From Tolypothrix campylonemoides VB511288 (GTDB taxonomy: Bacteria; Cyanobacteriota; Cyanobacteriia; Cyanobacteriales; Nostocaceae): a stretch of DNA of 43,233 nucleotides. Below are positions 20,101 to 31,600 of the stretch, piece after piece. A program made the translations under genes and the position numbers. Location of the stretch: assembly GCA_000828075.3 (NCBI GenBank), contig JXCB02000001.1, positions 1,474,110 through 1,517,342 on the forward strand, read 5' to 3'. The notes under the pieces are model-generated. The model ran no database searches and was not told the DNA's origin. It worked only from the letters and a program-made list of their open reading frames with translations. Within the stretch, counting starts at the first letter, position 1. Each line of letters opens with the position of its first letter.

Positions 20101-20663
20101 TCTATTGCTAGTTGCTGGCAATAACTTTCTAGTTCAGTTTCAGCTAGCGAACATCTTTCTCCTGTCGGAGACGCTGCGCGTACGGACACGCTACGCGAAC
20201 GCAAATCCACAACATTCAGTGTCAAGGAACGGGCAGGGTGAATGACTTGAAAGGGTTGTCCATCTACCTGAATAAAGTTGGTGCGTAAGGTTTCGTGGCG
20301 AGTGATGATGTGATTGATACTGTACTCAAGGGCAGCTTCGTTGATCTGACCCTCAAAACGCATAGCCGCCGGGAGGTTGTAAAACCCGCTTTCAGGTTCT
20401 AACTGCTGTAGAAACCACATACGTTGTTGGGCAAATGACAACGGTATATGTCCATTCCGTTCTACAGGAGACAGAGGAATGGTTTGAGCAGTGTCGGCAC
20501 GCTTTTGCAACAGCAATATAATTTTTTCCTTATATTGCTTAATGTCTTTTAATAATTCCGGAGTCAGTACATCTTGAGGACCTCGATAGCGCAGTTTGCC
20601 GCCCTCAACCCACAGTTCTACATTCTTTGCGGAAAGTTCTTGCAAAAACTCAACTAAATTCAT
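17187..20663 (-). CDS. Single-module NRPS, TubC-C-A-PCP, glycine-like code (1158 aa)
   Basis: This first NRPS of the line should condense the dihydroxyacyl polyketide with an amino acid. Domains by approximate residue: TubC-like docking 1-55 ([18 protein letters not shown]), C 70-510 with a canonical HHIVSDG near 221, A 530-1030 (SGSTGRPKG near 701), PCP (FFELGGHSLL near 1074), basic tail ending KKKTNG. The A code reads DILQLGMIW(K), one change from the glycine code, so Gly is the best guess. The C domain carries about 20 extra residues (core SVSVRAASPTGERC) that the sister domains lack, encoded by a palindromic-type repeat at 20147-20201. The ATG overlaps the upstream PKS stop (ATGA) with GAGGGTGAG just before it. 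The stop overlaps the PKS remnant by 8 bases. Confidence 0.95.
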   Translation of the reverse strand: MNLVEFLQELSAKNVELWVEGGKLRYRGPQDVLTPELLKDIKQYKEKIILLLQKRADTAQTIPLSPVERNGHIPLSFAQQRMWFLQQLEPESGFYNLPAAMRFEGQINEAALEYSINHIITRHETLRTNFIQVDGQPFQVIHPARSLTLNVVDLRSRSVSVRAASPTGERCSLAETELESYCQQLAIEETQRPFDLATDPLVRASLFKLTEKEHVLLLVMHHIVSDGWSMGILIREVAAVYQAVCTQQPISLPKLPIQYADFAYWQQQWLQGEVLTKQVGYWKEQLALSPALLELPTDRPRPAIQTYRGATEKFALSKELSEALKDFSQRQGVTLFMTLLAAFQTLLYRYSNQTDICVGTPIGNRNGTYLEGLIGLFLNTLVLRSHLSGNSSFLDLLWQVRKVALGAYAHQDLPFEQLVEQLQPERSLSYTPLFQVMFVLLIAPMQVLQLPDLTLSPFPIESSTAKFDLTLSLENTSAGLMGYIEYNSDLFDASTIGRMVQHYQTLLSAVVANPHQKLSELPLLSASERHQILVEWNSTQAIYPKQLCLHSLFEQQVVKTPDAVAVVFSDEQLTYGELNAKANQLAHHLVSLGVGPEVLVAICAERSIDMLVGLLAILKAGGAYVPLDPIYPPERLAYILEDSCASVLLTQQAVADKLPDFRGRIVYLDSDWPVSQSSSNPNSNVCCENLAYAIYTSGSTGRPKGVQIRHRAVVNFLSSMSAQPGIVPSDVLVAVTTITFDIAALELFLPLSTGARLVLTPDLIADGGQSIAALATSSATVMQGTPATWRTLMQVGFLGNPQLKILCGGEALSRELATQLLERADTLWNMYGPTETTIWSAVSQVQAGSQVSIGTAIANTQFYILDTNNQPVPVGVAGELHIGGDGLARGYLNRPELTAEKFIPNPFGEAGSRLYKTGDLVRYKSDGNIEYIGRIDHQVKVRGFRIELPEIEAHLSQHPTVQQAVVIAKEIAGDKRLVAYLIPQAETTPEVGELRSFLKQQLPEYMVPSYFVVLQSLPLTPNGKVDRSSLPDPEHTRVETEAYVAPRNEIERLLTTVWQEVLNVEKVGVNDNFFELGGHSLLVIQVHSKLNNNKLLGINTDISVVDLFKYPTISTLAQYLGQQNVNTPTRQKINDRANKQIEALKRQPFIKQKKKTNG
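20147..20201 (-). repeat. Repeat element inserted in frame in an NRPS C domain
   Basis: The plus strand shows two related ~18-base units, GGAGACGCTGCGCGTACG and GACACGCTACGCGAACG, preceded by TCTCCTGTC. GC-rich sequence of this kind resembles short repeats scattered through Nostoc-type genomes (recalled, not searched). In frame it adds about 20 residues to a surface loop between VDLRS and ELESYCQQL. The paralogous C domains read VDLQHLEPxERE at that place. Boundaries are approximate. Confidence 0.65.
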
Positions 20664-23600
20664 AGCTCACCCTCTATCCAACTGTCTTCGCTTGATGTAG
20701 CTGCTGATGCAAATGCATATGAGGTGGAGCGGACTTCTATTGGTAGCTTGATAGCCTCAAAATCATTTTCTAAGGAGGAAAATGAGGGTACCGATGGTAT
20801 TGTGCTGGCTATGGCTAATTCCTCAAGTAATAGCTCTGCCAGTTGCATAATGCTGGAGCCACTGATGAACTTTTCAACAGACACATTCACCTCAAGGTCA
20901 GCTGCGATCGCATTTTTGAGTTGAACAGCCATCAAAGAATCAAGACCTAATTCCAGCAAGCCCTGGTGCGGATTGAAAATTAACGATTCGTCAAACCCCA
21001 ACACCTTGATTATCTGCTTTTGCAGGTAGGCTATTAAGAGATCCAAGCGATCGCCACTTTGAGCCTGCAACAATCGTGATAATATATCTGACCGTTGCAC
21101 TGACGACTGAGGAAGTTGTGCTTTCTCTGGTTGCCCCTCAACCTGTTCTAGGAGTGACCGTTTTCCTCTTGCTTCATATACCTCTTTGAATAAACTCCAA
21201 TCGATATTAGCCACGGTTGTTTGGACACAGTCTGCTGCCATCAGGTATCCCAAAGCAGCGATCGCATGCTCTGGCTGTAAGGGTTGCACTCCCATTCGGG
21301 ACATCCACGTTTGGAATTCCTCTACTGCCATCCCACTGCCAGCCCACGGTCCCCAGTTCACACTTAAGGCTTTTAATCCCAGTCCTTGACGATAATAACT
21401 CAACGCATCTAGGAAGTAGTTTGCTGCCGCATAGTGCGCTTGTCCCTTGGACCCCCACACTGATGCAATTGAGGAGAAGTTCACGAAAAAGTCCAACTTC
21501 ATTTGCTGCGTCAGTTTATGCAGAATCCATGTCCCCACCACTTTGGGGCGCAGCACTGAGTCAAAAGTGCTCAGATCCATGTCTTTAATAGCTTTATAGC
21601 CAGGAACACCCGCAGCATGAACAATCCCTCGCAGGGGTGGCATTGATGCCTGAACTACCTCAAGCACTTTTACCATATCCCCTTCATTAGATACATCTGC
21701 CTTTTGGACTAAAACCTTGGCTCCAAGTTGTTCCAGTTCCCTCAGGGTTGACTGCGCTTCATCTGAAGCCGCACTCCGCCCAGTGAGCACCAATTGTCTT
21801 GCGCCCTGTTCCACCATCCACCGGGCTACTAAAAGTCCTAAAGCACCCAAACCCCCGGTAATTAGGTAAGTGCCATCTGAGCAAAGCGCCACTTGTTTGG
21901 ATTCTGACAGCTGCTTAGGCACCAAGCGAGCAACATAGCGATTGCCGTTGCGAAAGGCAAGATGGTCTTCCCCAAGAGAATTCTCTATTTCTGCTAACAG
22001 TTCTGTTGCTTCATCACCAGTGTATTCCGGAGCTAAATCGAGGATTCCGCCCCACAATTCGGGGTGTTCCAGCGCCACTACTTTGCCTAACCCCCATAGA
22101 GGAGCTTGTGCCACCCCAGGAAGCTCTGAACCGATCGGTACCGCTCCTCGTGTCACTAACCACAACTGAGGTCGGGGAGACGCCGGGAAATCTGCGTTCT
22201 TCTGTGTGCCCAGTTTCTTTATTAGAGCTTGCAGCAAATGCAACACGCTACTAATACCGAACGCCTGAGCTTGTTCTAAAGAAGAGATTGTCAGATATGA
22301 AGCCAATTCTGCCTCTAAACTCCACAAGTGGACAACTCCTTGTAAAGGTCGCTCCATTTCTAAAGCTTTTTGGAACAGAAATTCAAAATCTACTGGTCTA
22401 GAAGGGTTGATAGTCCAAGTTCCGACGTCTTTGATATTACAGGTATTCCCCGGATAAACTAAAATACATGTGTGACCCCGTGATTGCAAAAGTTTGGCTA
22501 GGGTTTGTCCCACACCTTCCAAGTCAGCAAAAATTAGCCAAGTACCAGTTTTGTAAATCCCGTTTTTCTGTAGAACTCTCGGATGGCGCGTCTCTACATC
22601 ACGCGGCAACTGCTGCCACTCTACCTCATAGAGCCAATCTTTGATGGACGCTGCTGTTAACAACTGTTGATCTTGTTTGATTAACAGTTCCAATAGCTTT
22701 GGCAGTACTTTTAACTCATCTTCTGAAAGTTTTCCTGCCTTTTCTAAATTTTGGACTAGCTCTTGAGTATCTCCTTGGCTCAAGAGTTTCATGATGGGAC
22801 TTTGAATCTTTTCTTGGAATAAGTTACCTGCTTGTGAATGCTCGTTTTTGGGGATATGCACCCAATAACGCTGTCGTTGGAAGGGATAGGTGGGCAATAT
22901 CACACGCCGACGCCCGTAGTCCCGGTCAAAGCCCGACCAATCTACGTCTGCTCCGCGCACGTATAGTTCTGCCAAACTTTGGAGTAATACCCGCCAATCT
23001 TCGTGTCCAGAACGCAAAGAAGGCAACCACACTCCTACTTCTTCGCTTAAGCAGTTACGCGCCATCCCCAACAATGTTGGTTTTGGTCCTATCTCCACAA
23101 ACACCTCGTATCCACTTGCATGAAGTGTGTTGAGACTTTTGGCAAATTGTACGCTAGAGCGCAAATGGCGACACCAGTAATCAGGCGATATTTCCTCTTT
23201 AGTCAGTGGAAGTCCTGTAAGGTTGGAGATAATGGTCAATTGAGGAGCCGCATAAGTTACCTTATCAGCCACCTCACGGAATTGAGCCAGTATCGGCTCC
23301 ATCAGCGGTGAGTGGAAGGCGTGAGAGGTTTGCAGCTTTTTAGTCTTTATTCCTGCTGCCTCTAAGTCAGCACAAACTGTTTGGACTGAGAGTGCTTCGC
23401 CAGAAATCACCGTGTTTCGGGGTCCATTGAAAGCGGCAATTGCTAATTTTTGCTCATCAATTCCAGTAATAGCACGGATTGCTGCAATATCAGCGAATAC
23501 TGCAACCATCTCTCCGTCTTGCGGCAGGCTCTGCATCAAGCGGGCACGTTCACTAATGAGCTTTAACCCATCTTCTAAGCTAAAAACTCCCGCCACACAA

Positions 23601-25615
23601 GCAGCGACATATTCACCTACACTATGACCCATCACAGCAGTCGGTTTAATACCCCAAGATATCCAAAGCTGCGCCAAGGCATATTCTAGGGCGAATAGAG
23701 CAGGTTGGGTATAAGCAGTCTCATTTAAAGGTGAGGTTTCCCCAGCTTCAGGATAAAGGACTGATAGCAAGGGTGTTTTAAGATACGGGCGTAGAATTTC
23801 ATCGCAGCGGTCAAGGGAAGCGCGGAAAGTGGGTTGAGTTTCGTAGAGTTGGCGTCCCATACCCAGATATTGAGACCCCTGACCCGTGAATAAGAAGGCT
23901 ACTTTGGGTAAACTGCTACTATCCCCCTTGGATACCCCCGCAGGTTCTTGTCCGGCTAAGAAATCTACGAGCTTTTCACGCACTTGTGCGGATGAGGAGG
24001 CAACTACACTCAACCGATGGGTTAACTGAGAACGACCCGTATTGGCAGTAAAGCAGATATCTTTTATATCTAAGGATGGATGACTAGCTAAGTAATTCTC
24101 ATAACGAGCAGCTAACTGCTTGAGCGCCTCTTCCGTTTTAGCTGATAGTGTGAGCAAATGCAGGGGGCGTTCCAATTCGGCTTCTGTTGGCTCTAATACC
24201 GGTGGCTCTTCCAAGATAATATGGGCGTTGGTGCCGCTCATACCAAAGGAACTGACTGCCGCGCGGCGTCGCTCCTGTGTATGCCCTTGTCCTTCCTCAA
24301 AAGTAGACCAAGGCATGAGTGACGTTGGCACCACCATTGGTAGTTTATCCCAGTTAATGTTGGGATTGGGTTGTTGAAAGTGCAGATGAGGTGGAATCTC
24401 CTTGTGTTGGAGAGAATGCATCACCTTGATTAAACCCGCTACTCCTGCTGCTGCTTCCAAGTGACCAATGTTGGTCTTCACTGAACCAATTATCAAGGGG
24501 TTCTCTGGCGATCGCCCCTCACACAACACGGCTCCTAAAGCTGTGACTTCAATGGGGTCTCCCAAAGACGTTCCTGTGCCATGAACCTCGACATAATTCA
24601 CAGAGGCAGGATCTACCTTAGCATTTGCCAGACTGGTGCGAATCAGCGCTTGCTGAGCTGAACCATTAGGAACCGTCAAACCACTGCTGCGACCATCGTG
24701 GTTAACTGCTGAACCCCGAATGACAGCTAAAATATTATCTCGATTTGCCACTGCATCCGAGAGGCGCTTGAGGACTAAAACTCCGCATCCCTCGCCACGT
24801 GCAAAACCATTGGCGGCGGCATCGAAGGTGTGACAGCGCCCATCTGGGGACAGGGCTTGGGTTTTGGATAGAAAAATGGTGACTTCTGGTGACAGAATCA
24901 GATGTACACCGCCAGCAAGTGCTAAATCACACTCTCCTGTACGCAAACTCTGACACGCCTGATGGATAGCTACTAACGAAGAAGAGCAAGCCGTATCTAT
25001 TGCCATATTGGGACCTTGTAGCCCCAGAACATAGGACAACCGACCAGCTACAAAGCAAAAGCCATTACCTGTGCCGTCATAGGCGCTGATGCGTGTAGGG
25101 TCACCAGAACTCAGTTGCAATTGTGCATAATCATTTTGACCAATTCCCACAAAAACGCCAGTGCGGCTACCAGCTAGATGATTTGGTGCAATTCCAGCCC
25201 TCTCCAAAGCTTCCCAAGCTACCTCTAACAGTAACCGCTGCTGGGGGTCCATGCTTATCGCTTCCCGAGGAGAAATCCCAAAGAACTGGGGGTCGAACTG
25301 GTCTACCTGCTGCAAAAATCCACCCCAACGAGTGTACATTTTCCCTGGGCTATCTGGGTTTGGGTCATAGTAGGCTTCAATATTCCAGCGGTCATTAGGA
25401 ACTTCTGCGATCGCATCTACACCATCGCGCAGAATTTTCCAAAAGGCTTCTGGGTCATTAGCTCCCCCGGGAAAACGGCAGCCATCGCCAATGATAGCGA
25501 TTGGCTCTGTCTTTGAACTCTCAAGCGCCTCAAGTTTGGCTCGCGCTTCTTTTAAGGCAAGAAGCATCCGTTGCGATGATGATAGTTGGTCTACCCTTTG
25601 AGAAAGATCACTCAT
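20660..25615 (-). CDS. Type I modular PKS, KS-AT-KR-ACP (1651 aa)
   Basis: This is the second polyketide extension of the fatty starter. The N-terminus is a short helical docking/coiled-coil segment ([20 protein letters not shown]). KS active Cys210 is in [13 protein letters not shown] has GHSVGEY near 663, and [10 protein letters not shown] near 768 suggests malonyl-CoA. KR has GGLGALG near 1252; its catalytic Tyr in AHYAAANYF near 1392 has Trp eight residues before it ([11 protein letters not shown]) and no LDD motif, which is the A-type pattern. ACP has [10 protein letters not shown] near 1558. No DH or aminotransferase is present, so a beta-hydroxyl is kept. The C-terminal tail ends WIEGEL, a candidate docking motif for the TubC domain of the next protein. 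The ATG at 25615 follows the upstream stop by one base and has TGAGGA upstream. Confidence 0.96.
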   Translation of the reverse strand: MSDLSQRVDQLSSSQRMLLALKEARAKLEALESSKTEPIAIIGDGCRFPGGANDPEAFWKILRDGVDAIAEVPNDRWNIEAYYDPNPDSPGKMYTRWGGFLQQVDQFDPQFFGISPREAISMDPQQRLLLEVAWEALERAGIAPNHLAGSRTGVFVGIGQNDYAQLQLSSGDPTRISAYDGTGNGFCFVAGRLSYVLGLQGPNMAIDTACSSSLVAIHQACQSLRTGECDLALAGGVHLILSPEVTIFLSKTQALSPDGRCHTFDAAANGFARGEGCGVLVLKRLSDAVANRDNILAVIRGSAVNHDGRSSGLTVPNGSAQQALIRTSLANAKVDPASVNYVEVHGTGTSLGDPIEVTALGAVLCEGRSPENPLIIGSVKTNIGHLEAAAGVAGLIKVMHSLQHKEIPPHLHFQQPNPNINWDKLPMVVPTSLMPWSTFEEGQGHTQERRRAAVSSFGMSGTNAHIILEEPPVLEPTEAELERPLHLLTLSAKTEEALKQLAARYENYLASHPSLDIKDICFTANTGRSQLTHRLSVVASSSAQVREKLVDFLAGQEPAGVSKGDSSSLPKVAFLFTGQGSQYLGMGRQLYETQPTFRASLDRCDEILRPYLKTPLLSVLYPEAGETSPLNETAYTQPALFALEYALAQLWISWGIKPTAVMGHSVGEYVAACVAGVFSLEDGLKLISERARLMQSLPQDGEMVAVFADIAAIRAITGIDEQKLAIAAFNGPRNTVISGEALSVQTVCADLEAAGIKTKKLQTSHAFHSPLMEPILAQFREVADKVTYAAPQLTIISNLTGLPLTKEEISPDYWCRHLRSSVQFAKSLNTLHASGYEVFVEIGPKPTLLGMARNCLSEEVGVWLPSLRSGHEDWRVLLQSLAELYVRGADVDWSGFDRDYGRRRVILPTYPFQRQRYWVHIPKNEHSQAGNLFQEKIQSPIMKLLSQGDTQELVQNLEKAGKLSEDELKVLPKLLELLIKQDQQLLTAASIKDWLYEVEWQQLPRDVETRHPRVLQKNGIYKTGTWLIFADLEGVGQTLAKLLQSRGHTCILVYPGNTCNIKDVGTWTINPSRPVDFEFLFQKALEMERPLQGVVHLWSLEAELASYLTISSLEQAQAFGISSVLHLLQALIKKLGTQKNADFPASPRPQLWLVTRGAVPIGSELPGVAQAPLWGLGKVVALEHPELWGGILDLAPEYTGDEATELLAEIENSLGEDHLAFRNGNRYVARLVPKQLSESKQVALCSDGTYLITGGLGALGLLVARWMVEQGARQLVLTGRSAASDEAQSTLRELEQLGAKVLVQKADVSNEGDMVKVLEVVQASMPPLRGIVHAAGVPGYKAIKDMDLSTFDSVLRPKVVGTWILHKLTQQMKLDFFVNFSSIASVWGSKGQAHYAAANYFLDALSYYRQGLGLKALSVNWGPWAGSGMAVEEFQTWMSRMGVQPLQPEHAIAALGYLMAADCVQTTVANIDWSLFKEVYEARGKRSLLEQVEGQPEKAQLPQSSVQRSDILSRLLQAQSGDRLDLLIAYLQKQIIKVLGFDESLIFNPHQGLLELGLDSLMAVQLKNAIAADLEVNVSVEKFISGSSIMQLAELLLEELAIASTIPSVPSFSSLENDFEAIKLPIEVRSTSYAFASAATSSEDSWIEGEL

Positions 25616-25616
25616 T

Positions 25617-28600
25617 TCAATTTTTCCTCAAAAAAGTTTCTAGTTTTGCGAGTTCCTCCGCAAGAGACGCTTCTACTCCATCTTCAGAAAGCTGTTCTAC
25701 CTCTGACAAAGCTTCGGTTAATTCGTCTTCTTTTTTGGGCAACTCGATTTCACCTGTAGCAGGTAATTCCCAACCCATGACCTCCTTCCCTATGTACCAG
25801 GCAAGGTCTTTAATTGTCGGAAAGTCAAACATTAAAGTCACTGGGACAGAAGTTAGAAAATTGACCTCTAAACGGTTCTTAAACTCAGCTGCCATCAGAG
25901 AGTCCATACCCATGTCAAAAAAACCTTGCTGCGGGTCTGGCAAGTTGGATGACTCAAGCCTCAGTACTTTGGCAACTTCACCTTGAATGTAAGCAATTAA
26001 CAAGGATATGCGTTCGCTTGGCGCTGCCGCTTGCAACCGTTGTAAAATTTCTGACGGTTGCGCCGATTGCTGAGGAAGTTGTGCTTCCTGTGGTTGTTCC
26101 CCAAGCAATTCTAACAGCGATCGCTTACCCTGAGCTTCATAAAGGTCTTTGAATAAACTCCAATCTACATTAGCTACGGTTGTCTGAACATAGTTTGCTG
26201 CTAGCAAGGATTCCAAAGCAGCGATCGCTTGCTCTGGCTGCAATCCTTCTATACCCATCCGGCTCAACCGCGTCTGTAATTCCTCTACTGCCATACCACC
26301 ACCAGCCCACGGTCCCCAATTCACAGTTAAAGCAGGCAGCCCAAGTCCGTGACGATAATGAGCTAACACATCAAGGAAGTGATTTGCCGCCGCATAGTTC
26401 CCTTGTCCAGGCGAACCGAGTAATGCCGATACAGATGAGAAACACACGAAAAAGTCAAGCTCTAAATTCTGGGTTAAGGTGTGCAAATTCCATGCTCCTT
26501 GCACTTTGGGAGCCATCACCCGATGAAAACTTTCCCAAGTTTGCCCCAGCAGCATTCCATCTTGCAACACGCCAGCGGCATGGACGATACCACGCAGAGG
26601 AGGCATGGAGTTTTTCACCTCCTCTAGCAGCCTGCTCACATCTTCTCGTTCTGACACATCTGCCTGAACAACTAGAATCTTGGCTCCTTTTTGTTCCAGT
26701 TGCCTCAAAGTTTCCTGTGCCTTACTTGAAGGTATGCGACGCCCAATGAGCACCAATTGTTTAGCACCCCGTTCCACCATCCACTGGGCAACCGAAAGTC
26801 CCAATGCACCCAAACCACCAGTAATTAGGTAAGTGCCATCCGACCGGAGAACCACTTTTTTAGGTTCTGGCAGTTGCTTGCGTACTAAGTGGGCGACATA
26901 CCGATTTCCATTGCGAAAAGCGAGATGGTCTTCCCCAAAAGAATCCTCAATTTCTGCTAATAGCTGTGTCGCTTCCTCATGTTGAGGCGTTGTATGTGAC
27001 TTATCTGTTGTATGTGACTTATCTGTTGTATGTGGGGCTAAATCAAGCATTCCCCCCCACAATTCGGGATGTTCCAGTGCCACCACTTTGCCCATTCCCC
27101 ATACAGAAGCTTGAGCTATCCCAGGCAGTTCTGAACCAACCGATACTGCACCCCGCGTCACTAACCACAACCGAGGCAGAGATTCGTGATTAAAAAGATT
27201 CTGTCTCAGTTCTTTGATTAAGTATAGCAGACTACCAACACCCAGAGTTTGAGCTTGTTCTAAAGAAGAGATTGTCAGCTTTGAAGCCAATTCTGCCTCT
27301 AAACTCCATAAGTGGACAACTCCTTGTAAAGGCATTAGGCTTCCTAAAGCCTCTTGGAATAAGCGCTTGAAATCTGTTGGATTGGAAGGGTTAATGCTCC
27401 AAGTTCCTGCTTCTTGTGTCTTATAGGTATCACCCGCATAGACCAAAATACAGGTGTGACCGCGTGAGTGCAAAAGTTCGGCTAGGGTTTTTCCTACACC
27501 CTTAGAGTCAGCAAGAATGAGCCAAGTACCAGGTTTGTGGAACCCGTTCTTTTCTTGAGTATCCACCTGACGCGGTTTGACCTGCCAGTCTATCTCGTAG
27601 AACCAATCTTTAATGGATGCTGCCACAAGCTGCTGTTGGTTTTGCTTTACTAATACTTTCAACAGTTTTGGCAGTATTTCTAACTCATCTTCTGAAAGTT
27701 CTTCTGTCTTTTGTAAATGCTGGAGTAGCTGTTGCGTATCTCCAAGGCTGATCAAGTTCATAATTGGGGTTTGAACCGTTTCTTGGGATAAGCTATCTGC
27801 TTTTAAATGCCCATTTTTAGCAATATCTACCCAATAGCGCTTTCGCTGAAACGGATAAGTTGGTAGTTGCACAAGGCGACGGGGATAATCTCGGTCAAAG
27901 CCTGACCAGTCTACTCGTGCTCCCCGCACATATAATTCTCCTAAACTCTGGAGTATTTCCTGCCACTCTGATTGCCCTTGGCGGAGACTAGGTAGCCAAA
28001 CTGCCGTTCCTTCTTTTAAGGATTGGCGACCCATTCCCAACAAAGTTGGCTTTGATCCACACTCCACAAACACTTCATAACCTTGTTGAGCAAGGGTTTC
28101 CATGCTTTGAGCAAATCTTACTGGCTGCCGAATATGATCACACCAATATTCAGGGGTAGCTATTTGTGCTGTTGCCAGTTTTCCGGTGACATTGGAAATT
28201 AAGTCTATTTGTGGTAAGGAATAAGTGATTTCACGAGCTATGCGCTCAAAATCGGCTAGCATCGGCTCCATGAGAGGTGAGTGGAAAGCGTGGGAAACGT
28301 TGAGCTTTTTCGTCTTCACCTCTTGAGCTTCTAAAAGGTCGGCAACATTTGCTACTGCCTGCTTTCTTCCAGAAATAACTATACTCTGTGGTCCGTTAAT
28401 AGCAGCAATGGAAACCTGTTGAGCATAGGGTCGTATGGCGGCTGTGACTGTTGCCTCATCAGCAAGCACTGATACCATCTCACCATCTTGGGGTAAGGCT
28501 TGCATTAAACGTGCTCTTGCGGCAATGAGCTTTAAGCCATCTTCTAAGCTGAATACTCCTGCAACTGTTGCGGCAACATATTCTCCTACACTATGACCCA

Positions 28601-31600
28601 TGACCACAGTTGGTTCTATGCCCCAAGATTTCCATAACTGGAAGAGCGCATATTCTAGGGCAAATAAGGCGGGTTGAGTGTAGGCAGTTGCATCGATTGG
28701 TGAGGTTTTTCCTGGTTCAGGATATAAAACATTGAGCAGCGGCTTGTCTAAATAAGGACGCAGAATTTCATTGCAGCGATCAAGGGAGGCGCGGAAGGTA
28801 GGCTGGGTCAAGTATAGTTCTCGTCCCATCCCTACATATTGGGAACCTTGACCTGTGAATAAAAATGCGAGTCGAGGAGGCTTTTGACTATGTAGTTGCC
28901 TGCTTATTAGTCCACTAGTCTCCTTCTTGACGAGGAAGGCATCTAGCTGTTCTCGCAACTGTACGCTAGATTCAGCAACTACGGCAAGGCGATGGTCAAA
29001 ATGCGATCGCCCAATATTAGCTGTGTAACAAACATCTGCAAGTGGAGAGGTTGCATCCAACGTTTCTACATATCTTTGTGCCAGTTCTTGCAAAGCCACA
29101 TCACTTTTTGCTGCAAGAGTCAATATGTGTTTGGGACGCTCTAGTTCAGTTTCCACTGATGCTGTTGTCGATGCCTCCTCTAGGATGACATGAGCGTTGG
29201 TACCCCCAAACCCAAACGAACTAATTCCAGCCAACCGACGTTCGTTTCCTGTAACCCACTTCTGAAGCGTAGTCGGGATTGACAGTGGTGTTCCGTCTAT
29301 AGAAATGTACGGGTTGATCTGCTCTAAATGTAGGTGCGGAGCAATTTCCTTATGCTGCAAAGACAGTACAACCTTGATTAAACTCGCGATTCCAGCCGCA
29401 GCTTCCAAATGACCTATGTTGGTCTTAACCGAGCCAATCCAACAAGGTTGGTGTGGCGATCGCCCTTGCATCAACACGTTCTTGAGCGAATTCACCTCGA
29501 TTGGGTCTCCAAGAGAGGTTCCAGTGCCGTGTGCTTCTACATAACTAATCTCGGCTGGCTGAACTTTCGCATTTTTAAGAGCATGATTAATCACTGTCTG
29601 CTGTGAAAGTGGATTGGGCGCTGTTAGTCCATTGCTGCGACCATCTTGGTTAACTGCCGAGCCTCTGATCACAGCTAGGATATTATCTCCATCCCTAACG
29701 GCGTCAGAGATGCGTTTAAGAACCACTACACCGCAACCTTCCCCTCGAACATAACCGTTAGCTTTGGCATCGAAGGTCTTACAACGACCATCAACCGCTA
29801 TCATTCCTGCGTTGGAAAAGGTCATGGTCACTTCAGGGCTAAGGATGAGATTGACTCCACCAGCTAAAGCCAGATGACATTCGCCTTTATGCAGACTTTG
29901 GCAAGCTTGGTAAACTGCTACCAGCGATGAAGAGCAAGCTGTGTCCACCGCCCAGCTTGGTCCTCGTAAATCCAGCACATAGGACAAGCGGTTAGCAGCA
30001 ATGCTCAAAGCGTTACCAGTACCGGAATATGGATCAGTGGTGACGTTATGGTTAAACACCAATCGGGAATAATCATAGTTGCTGATGCCGATGAATACCC
30101 CTGTTTTACTGCCTGCTAACTGCTGTGTCTGTCCTGCATTCTCTAGCGCTTCCCAACTAACTTCTAGTAGCAGCCGTTGTTGGGGGTCCATCAGTTCGGC
30201 TTCCCGTGGTGCAATGCCGAAAAACTGTGCATCAAACTGATCCACTTGTTCGAGAAATCCACCCCATCTGGTGTGCATTTGCTTGATATCTGCGGTCGTC
30301 TGGTTAGAGAAACTACTCATGTCCCAGCGTGACGAGCTTACTTCAGAGATAGCATCAACTCCATCATGCAACAGTTGCCAGAAAGCTTCCGGGTCTTTTG
30401 CTCCAGGGAAACGACAGCCCATTCCAATAATGGCGATCGCTTCTTCAGTTGTCGTTGGTGTAGGGTCATCTTGTTGATTAACCCTAGTTTCTAATCCTGC
30501 TAAATACTGAGCTAAACTTTCAATCGTGGGGTAATCGTACAAGAGTGTAGGAGAAAGTTCACGTCCTAACCATTCTTGTAAGTCGCCAGAAATGCCTACA
30601 GCTGCCAACGAACTTAGACCATACTGGACTAGGGGTTGCCGAATATCTATCTCAACAGAAGAAGCAAGTTGCTGTGAAATCTTTGAAATTAACCAGGCTT
30701 CAATAGCTTCTTGACTTTGAGATACCTGTTGATTCGATGCTTGCTCATCAGAATGGTTGTTGCTGGACTGTTCTGCTTGCAACTTGCCTGTTTGCAGTTG
30801 TTGCCACAGCAATTCTACTTCCGTTTCCAGATCTCGGAAATTTGTTTTGTATTTCGGGTTTGGACTCCAATCTGCCACTATGTCCAGAGTTCCGGCTAGA
30901 AACTTAGCCCGACAAGCACTGCGCTGTACTTTACCACTGGAAGTTTTGGGAAGGCTGACAGTCTTTAACAGCAGCACCGCATAAACTTCTAAATCGTGCT
31001 GTTCGGCTACTGCTCGACGAATCGACGTAATCACTTCGTTAGCGTTTAGCTTCCTGAGGTAACTCCGTTCTACCTCTTGAGCAACGATTAGCTTTTCTTC
31101 TCCAGCAATATCGACTGAAAACGCAGCTCCAGAGTTGGAACGCAGTGCTGGATGGCTTTGCTCTACAGTGAGTTCAATATCTTGAGGATAATAGTTGCGT
31201 CCCCGAATGATAATCAGATCCTTGAGTCTACCAGTGACAAACAATTCGCCATCCTGCAAAAATCCCAAGTCGCCTGTCCGCAGAAATGGTCCGGCTTTAG
31301 TATCTTGTAGTTGCGCTCGAAAGGTTTGCTCAGTCTGCTCTTCTCGATTCCAGTAGCCTTGTGTCACACTCGCACCAGATACCCAAATTTCACCCACCTC
31401 ATTGGGCTGACAGCGTTCCATTGTCTGTGGATGGACAATTACAATTTCTAGTTCCGGTAAGCATTGACCGCAACCTACCACTGTTTGACTATCATCGTCC
31501 TTTTTTGAGGCTGGAACGACCCGATTTTGCTCTAGGGCTTGTTTCTGAACCTTTTGCAGGACTGGCTGTGCGCTTACACGACCACCAGAAACAATCAGAG

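Noticed and set aside
25501-25986. 161-codon plus-strand ORF across the junction of two PKS genes
   Set aside because: It is antisense to an ACP region and a PKS N-terminus on the minus strand, with no domain of its own.
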